35,811 nucleotides of DNA. Source: an uncultured Dorea sp. Its GTDB lineage: Bacteria; Bacillota_A; Clostridia; Lachnospirales; Lachnospiraceae. How positions within the stretch are numbered: the stretch's first letter is position 1; every line of letters begins with the position of its first letter. A program made the position numbers and the translations under genes. Of this stretch, positions 8,305-15,461 are shown in pieces. The DNA lies in assembly GCA_910578865.1 (NCBI GenBank), contig CAJTRM010000017.1, forward strand, positions 35,272-71,082, in the 5' to 3' direction. The notes under the pieces were generated by a model. That model saw nothing but the letters and a program-made list of their open reading frames with translations, was not told the DNA's origin and ran no database searches.

Positions 8305-9103
8305 GCTGTCCCTCCCTTTCCGGCCACGGGCCGAATACACCTACTACTTCGGCAGCGACTCTGGCTCCACGGGCCTGGCACTCCGGGATAGTGAATCCCT
8401 CCAGAATCCCGCTCATAAATCCGGCGATAAAGGAATCCCCGGCACCGATGGTATTCACCAGATTTGATTTCTCAATGCCGTATTTATAAAATTCTTTTCC
8501 GTCCCACGCAAGGCTTCCTTCTTCCCCGAAGGTGGCGACTGCAATCTCCGGCCCTTCGTTTACTATGTGCTGCAAAAACTTCCGAATCGTCTCGTCATCC
8601 CGGTCATAAGAAAAAAATGCATAGGACACATAGGGTATGGTTTCGTCCACCAGCGGGTCGTTCATTTCCGTCGCGTAATCAAAGCTTACCTTCACCTGCG
8701 CCCGCTTAAGTTCTTCCAGATGCTCCTGCGCGTTCCCCCAGAAGGCTGTGTGCACAAGATCATGCTCTTTTGCAAACCGAATATCTTCTTCAGAAAATGC
8801 GATATGTTCCATAACACCTTCCACATAGTCTCCGTAAACTCGTTCTTTATCTATTAACTCCATATAGGAAATGGCCGTATTTCCTTCCACTGTGTGAAAG
8901 TGGCTGAGATCAAGTCCCTCTGCCTCCAGTTCTTTTCGCATCTGCGCGCCATACTTATCGTTACCTGTCACACTGATCAGAGATGTCCGGATTCCCAGTC
9001 TCTGCATATGAACGCCAAAATCCACTGCATTTCCGGTACAATAATAACGATCCAGATTAGAATACAGGTCAATACAGTTATCTCCCAAAGCCGCTACTTT
9101 CAT
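8285..9103 (-). CDS. frlD: PfkB-family kinase, fructoselysine 6-kinase-like (FrlD)
   Basis: The product has 272 residues. It follows E. coli FrlD closely in key places: AALGDNCIDLY at the start, a TGNAV sugar-binding segment, RVYGDYVEGVM, IPYVSYAFFSYDRDDET and the ATP/anion-hole motif NTIGAGD with catalytic D223. FrlD phosphorylates the 6-hydroxyl of fructoselysine to make the substrate of FrlB. The ATG at 9103 has AAGGAGGAG upstream. It is the fifth gene before the operon end and overlaps the next gene by 20 bp. A second kinase of the same family is at 11909. The two are only distantly alike, so they may serve different glycated substrates. Confidence 0.87.
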   Translation of the reverse strand: MKVAALGDNCIDLYSNLDRYYCTGNAVDFGVHMQRLGIRTSLISVTGNDKYGAQMRKELEAEGLDLSHFHTVEGNTAISYMELIDKERVYGDYVEGVMEHIAFSEEDIRFAKEHDLVHTAFWGNAQEHLEELKRAQVKVSFDYATEMNDPLVDETIPYVSYAFFSYDRDDETIRKFLQHIVNEGPEIAVATFGEEGSLAWDGKEFYKYGIEKSNLVNTIGAGDSFIAGFMSGILEGFTIPECQARGARVAAEVVGVFGPWPEREGQHEKDGD

Positions 9104-9113
9104 ATACTCCTCC

Positions 9114-10427
9114 TTATCTTTCATATACAATTTTCCCGTTACAAACCGTAAGCATTACCTTTACATCACGCATTGCCTCCATAGATGTATGGAAAATATC
9201 ACTGTCCAGAACGGCAATGTCCGCAAGCTTTCCTGCCTTAAGCAGGCCAAGCTCATGTTCCCTGAAATTAGCGTACTGCCCTCCATATGTCCAGGCCTTA
9301 AGCACCTGGGCAACTGTCAGCCCCTGATCCTTTTGGAAACCTTCCTGCGGAGTTCCGTCAGGAAACCTCCTGCCGGATACATAGTACACAGACACCGGCA
9401 CATTCGGGATGTCAAGCGGCAGATCCGTGCCGGTGCACATTACGACTCCGTTTTCCTCCATGCGCCTGTACGCCCAAATTCTGTCCAGCTTATCATCTCC
9501 GTATACCTCTGAGACATACAGATCTTCCGAAGACGGAGTAAGTTCCATGATCTGGAAATAGTTGCTTGCAGTAACCCCCAGCTCTGCCATCCGCTTTACA
9601 TCCCCGGGGTGCACCATCTCAAGGTCTGTGATGATATGGCGCGCGTCACGTTTTCCATTAATCCGCCTGCAGGCCTCATAGATGTCAAGAGTCTTTCTCA
9701 CCGCGCCGTCTCCTTCAGCGTGGAGAGCGCATCGAAAGCCAAGACGGTCTGCCTCAAGTACCTGAGCTTCCAGCTGGTCATAGGGGATATCCATGGCACA
9801 TGTCACTCCCGGCAGATCCCGGTATTCCTCCAGCATATCTCCCTCATGCTCTGCAATCACACCATCCACCATAAGGTTAAATCCCATGAACCGGATGAAG
9901 GATCCCTGAAATGCCTCCCGGCACCGCATAGCATACTCAAAATCCATGGGCTCATCCACCGGCTGGGACACCAGGTTCACCCGGTGCAGCATCCTGCCTT
10001 CATCCTCCAATTTCTTAAGCACCTCTGTAAAACCGGTATAATCGTCAAACCCGATTTCCTTGATGGACGTCACCCCCCGCTCTGCCAGAAGTCTGGAAAA
10101 TTCCAGGTACTCCTCTTCCATCTTCTCCAGGTCTTTAAACATTTCCTTCATCTGCCTGCTCCGGCTCTCAGCGCCCTCAGTGCTGTTGCCTCTCTGCCCC
10201 CACACATAGCCGGTAAAAAACACATGGTTATCATGAAACCCCGGGCAGACGGTCCGGTCTCCCACATCATATATTTTCGTGTGCTCATCCGTCCATACGG
10301 ACAGCTTGTCCTTCTCCTCCACAGCCAGGATCCGGCTGCCCTTTACAACTAAAGCTCCGGCCTTCGGCTCATCATCTATTCCGTTATAGATACTGTCTGA
10401 TATTATGATAAGATCTGCTTTCTGCAT
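9114..10427 (-). CDS. Amidohydrolase family protein, YtcJ-like (PF07969)
   Basis: The product has 437 residues with the composite fold of this family: an N-terminal beta part (LIIISDSIYNG), a TIM barrel, and a return to the beta part at the C-terminus (GLLKAGKLADIAVLDSDIF). The ATG has GGGGAGGG upstream. Metal or catalytic residues seen are HAEGDGA, the VHPGD histidine and GTDLPLD. The first motif is odd: where relatives have an HxH (DSHTH type), this protein has H65-D-N-H68-V-F70, so the second His is Phe. Relatives include N-substituted formamide deformylase. In this operon it could deacylate a blocked amine, but the altered motif makes the chemistry uncertain. Confidence 0.85.
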   Translation of the reverse strand: MQKADLIIISDSIYNGIDDEPKAGALVVKGSRILAVEEKDKLSVWTDEHTKIYDVGDRTVCPGFHDNHVFFTGYVWGQRGNSTEGAESRSRQMKEMFKDLEKMEEEYLEFSRLLAERGVTSIKEIGFDDYTGFTEVLKKLEDEGRMLHRVNLVSQPVDEPMDFEYAMRCREAFQGSFIRFMGFNLMVDGVIAEHEGDMLEEYRDLPGVTCAMDIPYDQLEAQVLEADRLGFRCALHAEGDGAVRKTLDIYEACRRINGKRDARHIITDLEMVHPGDVKRMAELGVTASNYFQIMELTPSSEDLYVSEVYGDDKLDRIWAYRRMEENGVVMCTGTDLPLDIPNVPVSVYYVSGRRFPDGTPQEGFQKDQGLTVAQVLKAWTYGGQYANFREHELGLLKAGKLADIAVLDSDIFHTSMEAMRDVKVMLTVCNGKIVYER

Positions 10428-10443
10428 TATACCCTCCCCGTTA

Positions 10444-11895
10444 TTAAGCCATTACAATACCGGCGATCAAGAATGCTGCCGCCGACAGTACAACCGCAAT
10501 CCCCATATATGCCAGCTGGGAAACATTCTGCTCATACAATTTGACTTTGCAGGCACTTGCAACTACAACACCATTATCCGATGAGAAGCTGGCATTGCTC
10601 CCCCACACACCTGCACATACCAGTGCTGCAATGGCAAGGTATACATTGGTCCCTACCGCCTCAGCCAGTCCGATCACGGACGGAAGCGCAATCAAGTATA
10701 AGGTCCAGTTAAAGGTCACAAGATACTCTGTAAATGCAAATGCCACAAAGACCACTACCGGAAGCAGCCACGGTGTCATAAATCCTGAGATCGCCCCAAC
10801 TACGAATTCAGTAAATCCGATCTGGGATACGAAAGCGGCCATGGTCATACCCACTACAAGAAAGGTTGTAAGCTCCACCAGATCGCTGATACCTTCCAGC
10901 GCAATCGGTACAATATCCGATACCGATACGATTCCCTGAATGACATACAAGAGTACCATCACAACTGTTGCTGCCATAATACCGTACACCATATTGAACT
11001 CAAAGAAGAATGCAGCCGCTACCAGCGTCACAATGGGAACAATAAAGCTCAGAAGATTAACGCCCTTCTTCACTTCAATCTCCTCCTGCCCATCCACAAC
11101 TGCTGACTCACAAGCTGCCGGCCCGCCTGACTCTACACGCTGATAGGCTTTCTTAATCCCGCCCAGCTTCGGAAATACGCCGAGGATTACCAAAAGGGAA
11201 ATCACCATAGCAATCATATTGAAGAACAGGAATGGGATTACCTTCATAAATTCCGACATTCCCTGTCCGGATGCTGCAAACCCGATGCTCTCCAGTGTCG
11301 TTGCAATGAAGATCGCCCAGGCGTTCAGTGGGTTCATACACGCCGGATTGACATTAACAGAACGCACAACATACGCCGTCATCTCCCTGGGGATCTTCCG
11401 CTCGTCATTGACGGGAGTCATAGCGGCGCCGATGGTGAATCCCGCCATATATTCATCCACAGAAAGTACAATTCCAAGCAGCCAGTCAATCAGCAGAAGA
11501 AGCTTCGGATTGTTTGTTTTGCTTGCCAGCCAGCTGGCAAAATAAGCCGCCGCACCGCTTCTTTTTAAAAATGCAATAAATACGCCGATCAGCAGGAAGA
11601 TCATAATCAGATACACATTATCTGCATCCATGATCGTCTCCTGAATGCCATCCATGTATGCGGTAAATACATCTCCCCTCTGAATCATAAATACCGCCAG
11701 GACACCGCCCCAGATAAAGCCTTCGATCACGCTCCTGGTCATAATTGCAAATACAAACAGCATCACCGGCGGAAGCAGGCTCCACGGTCCGTACACCTCC
11801 TGGCCTCCTTTCGTGAACAAGCCTACAGACACAAAGCACACCAGCACCATCAGGTACCCGATTTTTCTCTTATGTTTTCCAAAAAATTCCCGCAT
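10444..11895 (-). CDS. NhaC-family transporter (second copy)
   Basis: The product has 483 residues. The start is the ATG at 11895 with AGAGGAGGAG upstream; the longer frame begins inside the kinase gene. It has about eleven to twelve membrane segments and NhaC signatures (VDEYMAGFTIGAAMTPVND, CMNPLNAWAIFIATTLESIG, GVWGSNASFSSDNGVVVASA). It is clearly diverged from the copy at 4642. It sits between a FrlD-like kinase and an amidohydrolase, with 13 bp and 16 bp spacings. Characterised Amadori loci use APC carriers, PTS permeases or ABC systems, so two NhaC carriers would be a new transport solution. Alternatively one imports substrate and the other exports a product. Confidence 0.85.
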   Translation of the reverse strand: MREFFGKHKRKIGYLMVLVCFVSVGLFTKGGQEVYGPWSLLPPVMLFVFAIMTRSVIEGFIWGGVLAVFMIQRGDVFTAYMDGIQETIMDADNVYLIMIFLLIGVFIAFLKRSGAAAYFASWLASKTNNPKLLLLIDWLLGIVLSVDEYMAGFTIGAAMTPVNDERKIPREMTAYVVRSVNVNPACMNPLNAWAIFIATTLESIGFAASGQGMSEFMKVIPFLFFNMIAMVISLLVILGVFPKLGGIKKAYQRVESGGPAACESAVVDGQEEIEVKKGVNLLSFIVPIVTLVAAAFFFEFNMVYGIMAATVVMVLLYVIQGIVSVSDIVPIALEGISDLVELTTFLVVGMTMAAFVSQIGFTEFVVGAISGFMTPWLLPVVVFVAFAFTEYLVTFNWTLYLIALPSVIGLAEAVGTNVYLAIAALVCAGVWGSNASFSSDNGVVVASACKVKLYEQNVSQLAYMGIAVVLSAAAFLIAGIVMA

Positions 11896-11908
11896 TTTGT
11901 CTCCTCCT

Positions 11909-12769
11909 CTAATAACACTTTTTATATCCAAATGAACCTTCCTGCAGACAATTATCTGCCGAAAAATCAGCGGCTGTCTCAAAACTCTCCCGAATCTCTT
12001 CTCCTGTCGGAGCTTTCTCCTTCGTCCATCCCTTCTGAAGCAGCGACATAGTAAATGCCGTCATAAATGAATCCCCTGCCCCCATAGTATCTACTGCCTC
12101 TACCATATGAACGGCTCCTGTATAAAACTCTTTTCCGTCGTAGAACAGCTGGCCTTTCTCTCCTCTTGTCATAAGGACGTATCCGGCGCCGAGATCCGCA
12201 ACATGCCTGCCGAATTCTTTCATTTGTTCCTCTGTAAAGTCCTCACAGGAAAACAGTGCAAAGTCAATATACGGACAGACTCTTTTCAGGTATTCTTCCT
12301 CCTTGAATTCCTCATCATCCGAAAAGTCAAAGCATACCAGTCCCTTCAAATCCCGAAGCTTCGGAAGTTCCCTCTCCGTGTTTGCGTAGCAGCCCGAATG
12401 AATAAAATCAAATTCTCCGAGATAGGAGAGTTCCCTCTCCCCCAGAATCATCGGCTCCTTCGTGGAGATTCCTCCCTCGTTCCACTCTTGGAAGACGCGG
12501 TCTCCGCCCTCAAGTATCACATCGCAATAGCCGCTCTCCCCTTCCTTCACCACACAATGCTCCAGGCAGATTCCAAGATCTTCCAGCGCGTACCGGATAT
12601 GTTCTGCAATCGAATCATTTCCAAAGACGCCGAGATACGCGGCATCCAGACCAATTCTTTTTGCATAAACTGCAAAATTCACAGCATTTCCGCCCGGAAA
12701 CATGACACGCTGGTTCGTATAACGATCTACGACGTTATCTCCAAACCCAATTACTCTGAATGAACTCAT
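11909..12769 (-). CDS. Second FrlD-like PfkB-family kinase
   Basis: The product has 286 residues. The start ATG follows the upstream stop directly (TAAATG), with GAGGATAAATA as ribosome site. FrlD-like features are VIGFGDNVVDRY, PGGNAVNFAVYAKRIG, CPYIDFALFS and the intact DTMGAGD motif at about 227-233, then the SFGYKKCY ending that matches the glycine-rich tail of many FrlD proteins. All catalytic parts are present, so it should be an active sugar kinase. Together with the kinase at 8285 it gives the operon two enzymes for the same step type. Different C-termini and substrate loops suggest distinct substrates. Confidence 0.85.
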   Translation of the reverse strand: MSSFRVIGFGDNVVDRYTNQRVMFPGGNAVNFAVYAKRIGLDAAYLGVFGNDSIAEHIRYALEDLGICLEHCVVKEGESGYCDVILEGGDRVFQEWNEGGISTKEPMILGERELSYLGEFDFIHSGCYANTERELPKLRDLKGLVCFDFSDDEEFKEEEYLKRVCPYIDFALFSCEDFTEEQMKEFGRHVADLGAGYVLMTRGEKGQLFYDGKEFYTGAVHMVEAVDTMGAGDSFMTAFTMSLLQKGWTKEKAPTGEEIRESFETAADFSADNCLQEGSFGYKKCY

Positions 12770-13633
12770 TTATTTATCCTCACTTTCCACATAGGGATTT
12801 TCTCTAAGCCATCTTGCCGCCCTCTGGACTGCCCTGTCCGGGTTGTCAAAATACATCTGGTTATTAATCTCCAACGTAACAGAACCTTGATACCCTTTTT
12901 CTGCAAAAATTTTAAGATAATCATTTAACGGATTTGTTCCGTCCCCCGGCACCATGTGGCCGGTGGGTGTCCCGTCGGCAATATGTACATGATTAATGGT
13001 TCCAAACGTATCATAATAATCCTGCGGAGTCTCTCCTGCGGCGGCTGCAGCAACACAATCCACACACGCGGTCAGATATGGCGAATTCACCGCGTCGATC
13101 AGACGTTTCAACGTCTTCTTGTCATAACACAAATTGCACTCATACGGCTGAAGCTGCTCCATAACCATCTTTACCCCAATGTCCCCGGCATACTCTGTCA
13201 TCCGGCACAGAGCATCAATAGAACGTTTATATGCCTCCTCGCGGTCCTCGTCAAATAAACTGTAGCCCATCTGTGCAAAATAATATTCCGCGCCAAATTC
13301 CTTCGTATCCTCCAGATAGCGTTTTACAATGTCCAGGCTGTTCCTGCGGACATACGGATTTGAGGACGCTACATTGATAGGGTACAGGCAGATCTGCTCT
13401 GCGGTAAACACCGACATCTCAAGCCCTCTGTCATCCATCATCTTCCGTATTTCTCTTACCCTCTTCCTCCTCTCACTAAGAGGGGTATCAAAAGCACAAT
13501 AATGTGATGCTCCGCCCCAGAAGTCTACATAATGAAATCCATTGGCCGCAAGGGAATCCAGACAATACTCAAGGCTGTACTGCTGGTACAGCACAGACAT
13601 CACTCCAAACTGTGATACATTTAATTTACCCAT
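12770..13633 (-). CDS. frlC: Sugar isomerase/epimerase, FrlC-like, intact metal site
   Basis: The product has 287 residues, an AP-endonuclease-2 type TIM barrel. Like E. coli FrlC (fructoselysine 3-epimerase) it has VDFWGGASH near residue 36, VRRNSLDIVK near 95, MEQLQPYECN, and CVDCVAA. The four usual metal ligands are present: E159, D192, H217 and E255. FrlC interconverts psicoselysine and fructoselysine, so it feeds C3-epimers into the kinase step. The ATG at 13633 has AAGGAGGG upstream. The stop codon touches the start of the second kinase gene. The paralogue immediately upstream (13646) differs at two of these ligand positions. Confidence 0.85.
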   Translation of the reverse strand: MGKLNVSQFGVMSVLYQQYSLEYCLDSLAANGFHYVDFWGGASHYCAFDTPLSERRKRVREIRKMMDDRGLEMSVFTAEQICLYPINVASSNPYVRRNSLDIVKRYLEDTKEFGAEYYFAQMGYSLFDEDREEAYKRSIDALCRMTEYAGDIGVKMVMEQLQPYECNLCYDKKTLKRLIDAVNSPYLTACVDCVAAAAAGETPQDYYDTFGTINHVHIADGTPTGHMVPGDGTNPLNDYLKIFAEKGYQGSVTLEINNQMYFDNPDRAVQRAARWLRENPYVESEDK

Positions 13634-13645
13634 GTCCGTCCCTCC

Positions 13646-14479
13646 TTACATCTTTCTCAGATAATCCAGGCTGCTTTTATAATAAACCTCCGGATTGTCT
13701 GCATATTCTTCCATTAAAAGTTCCATCATAATATCCCCTCGGTAACCGTATCTCTCTATTGTATCTAGATGCTGCCGGAAGTCCTGGTCACCTTCCCCCC
13801 AGATCAACTGGTCGTTATCCGGAATGCTGTCGGACAGCTGAATCAGCTCCACCTTCTCACCAAAGACCTTAAAGTAATCCTCCAGCGTCTCGCCTGCAAA
13901 ATAAGCCGTACAGGAATTAACACAGCACTTTAAGCGGTCACTGCCCACCTCATCCATCATCTGTTTCACAGATCCTGAATCTGTCATCAGGCCGGATACA
14001 AAATTCGATACCCCCTCCAACAGTATATTTACTTCATACTCCTCCGCAGTTTTTACAATCTCGGCAATAGATTCCCTGGAACGCTTCCACGCCTCGGACG
14101 GCGGATAATTCATAAAAGCCTTTCCGGGGTAAAGAACCACCTTGTCACAGTCAAATTCCCTTGCATTTCGGACGTAGAATTTCATCTGTTCCACACTCTG
14201 CCTCCTTAAATATTCATTAACTGCTGCAATATTCACCGGCAAAAAATTCTGCTCCGGCAGGATTGCAGATACCTGAACCCCATAAGCTCTGATCTTTGCC
14301 GCCAACTCCTTTACCGGAAATTCCTCCTGCTCATAAACTGTGTAATGCGGATGGCACCCACACAGCTCAATGCGATCCACACCCAGACGGTTCACCGAAT
14401 CCAGAAAATAATCCATGCTGAATCTGCGGTATGTAAAATTATTGATTCCGATCCTTGAAACAAAATTTTTGTATTCCAT
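13646..14479 (-). CDS. FrlC-like TIM-barrel paralogue with altered metal ligands
   Basis: The product has 277 residues and is the first gene of the operon, with GAGAGGAG very close to the ATG. It shares the fold and landmarks of the next gene (IELCGCHPHY, LRRQSVEQMKFYVRNARE, ILLEGVS, GEGDQDF). At the four expected metal positions it has E155, N188 (for Asp), Q214 (for His) and E253. Asn and Gln are weaker ligands, so the metal site may have changed or been lost. It may act on a different isomer, or bind a ligand without catalysis. The spacing to frlC is 12 bp. Confidence 0.82.
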   Translation of the reverse strand: MEYKNFVSRIGINNFTYRRFSMDYFLDSVNRLGVDRIELCGCHPHYTVYEQEEFPVKELAAKIRAYGVQVSAILPEQNFLPVNIAAVNEYLRRQSVEQMKFYVRNAREFDCDKVVLYPGKAFMNYPPSEAWKRSRESIAEIVKTAEEYEVNILLEGVSNFVSGLMTDSGSVKQMMDEVGSDRLKCCVNSCTAYFAGETLEDYFKVFGEKVELIQLSDSIPDNDQLIWGEGDQDFRQHLDTIERYGYRGDIMMELLMEEYADNPEVYYKSSLDYLRKM

Positions 14480-14524
14480 TCTCCTCTCTGTTCCTTTCCG
14501 ATTGTCTCTGCAATCATTTTTATT

Positions 14525-14567
14525 GTACTACTTCCTCCATTTATACTTTATAATATACCACTTACTC
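14525..14567 (-). promoter_or_regulatory. Direct repeat in the frl-like promoter, candidate GntR operator
   Basis: Two 13-bp words on the plus strand, GTACTACTTCCTC (14525-14537) and ATACCACTTACTC (14555-14567), agree at 10 of 13 bases and are 30 bp apart, close to three helical turns. One lies in the promoter spacer and the other just downstream of the -10 element. This is a plausible site for one of the GntR regulators encoded directly upstream. Confidence 0.45.
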
Positions 14568-14579
14568 AATTTATGTCAA
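14552..14579 (-). promoter_or_regulatory. Promoter of the ten-gene frl-like operon
   Basis: On the minus strand a perfect -35 TTGACA (14579-14574) is followed after 16 bp by TATATT (14557-14552). The first start codon (14479) is about 65 bp downstream of the expected transcription start. The surroundings are AT-rich and hold no ORF. All ten genes from 14479 down to 4642 are spaced by less than 20 bp, so this is likely the main promoter. Confidence 0.65.
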
Positions 14580-14642
14580 TGATAGATTCATTTTCTGTAA
14601 TAATACAAAAATTTCCACCCTGTTTTTTGTCTGTTTTGCACA

Positions 14643-14684
14643 AAAAAAAGAATATCCCCATAAATTTGAGAACATTCTTTTTTT
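14643..14684. terminator. A/T-stem hairpin after the GntR genes
   Basis: AAAAAAAGAAT at 14643-14653 pairs with ATTCTTTTTTT at 14674-14684 around a 20-nt loop. On either strand the stem ends in a T run. It lies between the stop of the GntR gene (14750) and the operon promoter, so it may partly separate regulator and catabolic transcription. The low GC content makes it a weak terminator. Confidence 0.45.
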
Positions 14685-14749
14685 ATTAACAAACAGAGAC
14701 CTGCCTTTTCCGACAGATCCTTTCTATCGTCTGCATCCTGTCTTTCCAT

Positions 14750-15454
14750 TTATATCAGATCCGCATACATTTCAAATCTCTCACTTACTGTATAAGATCT
14801 GTTGTACTCTATAATCTGCCCCTCCTTATTTCTGGTAATATCTGTAATCAGATAGGCAATATCCCCCGGAGTTTTCCCAAGATACTGCGCCTCTGTCTCC
14901 GGCAGCTCCACAGCCGTAATCTCCTCTTTCACTTTTTCCGGAAACTGGCCATAACTCCCCATAACTTCATACAGGGAATAAATATTAAAATCAAACTTCA
15001 GCAAATCCGGAAATATGTCGCGGATATACGTAGTCTCAACCGCTACAGGGCTCTCCTTGGCATATCGGAGCCTGATACATTTGTAGACAGTATCCTCCTT
15101 GTCTATCTGGAGCATTTTTGCCACACGGTATCCGGCCTCTACCTTCTGGAAAAACAACACTTTATTGGTGATCTCGATCCCCTGCTGACGCAGGAGACCT
15201 GAAAATCCCTGTATAGACTCCAGCTGGAGCCTAAGATCCGGTTTGTTGACATATGTCCCCTTCCCCACGATCCGAACCAGCAGCTGCTCGTCCACAAGCA
15301 TATTCAATGCTTTCCGTATGGTCTTGCGGTCACAGCTATGTACTTTCTCTAACTCTCTCTCCGTCGGAAACAGTTCGCCGTAATTATATTTCCCTTCCAG
15401 AATAGAATTCCGGTATTTCTCCCACAGTTGGATATACAACGGTTTATTTTTCAT
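14750..15454 (-). CDS. GntR/HutC-family regulator with UTRA domain
   Basis: The product has 234 residues: a GntR winged helix at about 1-70 (PTERELEKVHSCDRKTIRKALNML, GKGTYV) and a UTRA ligand domain at about 90-230 (SPVAVETTYI, IIEYNRSYT). This is the standard size and layout, as in FrlR of fructosamine operons. UTRA domains usually bind a phosphorylated sugar or amine intermediate. The ATG at 15454 follows AGGAGGAG at about 11 nt, and the gene starts 7 bp after the longer GntR gene at 15462. It most likely controls the operon whose promoter lies just downstream. Confidence 0.9.
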   Translation of the reverse strand: MKNKPLYIQLWEKYRNSILEGKYNYGELFPTERELEKVHSCDRKTIRKALNMLVDEQLLVRIVGKGTYVNKPDLRLQLESIQGFSGLLRQQGIEITNKVLFFQKVEAGYRVAKMLQIDKEDTVYKCIRLRYAKESPVAVETTYIRDIFPDLLKFDFNIYSLYEVMGSYGQFPEKVKEEITAVELPETEAQYLGKTPGDIAYLITDITRNKEGQIIEYNRSYTVSERFEMYADLI

Positions 15455-15461
15455 AACTCAG

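Noticed and set aside
9609..10352. Long plus-strand ORF of 247 codons
   Set aside because: It is antisense to the YtcJ-like amidohydrolase, with His/Leu/Pro-rich shadow composition and no ribosome site.
12107..12763. Plus-strand ORF of 218 codons
   Set aside because: It is a mirror of the second FrlD-like kinase gene; no start signal and no recognisable domain.
14643..14684. Repeat pair considered as a CRISPR or small RNA
   Set aside because: It is a single A/T hairpin with no repeat array or spacers. No CRISPR array was seen anywhere in the window.
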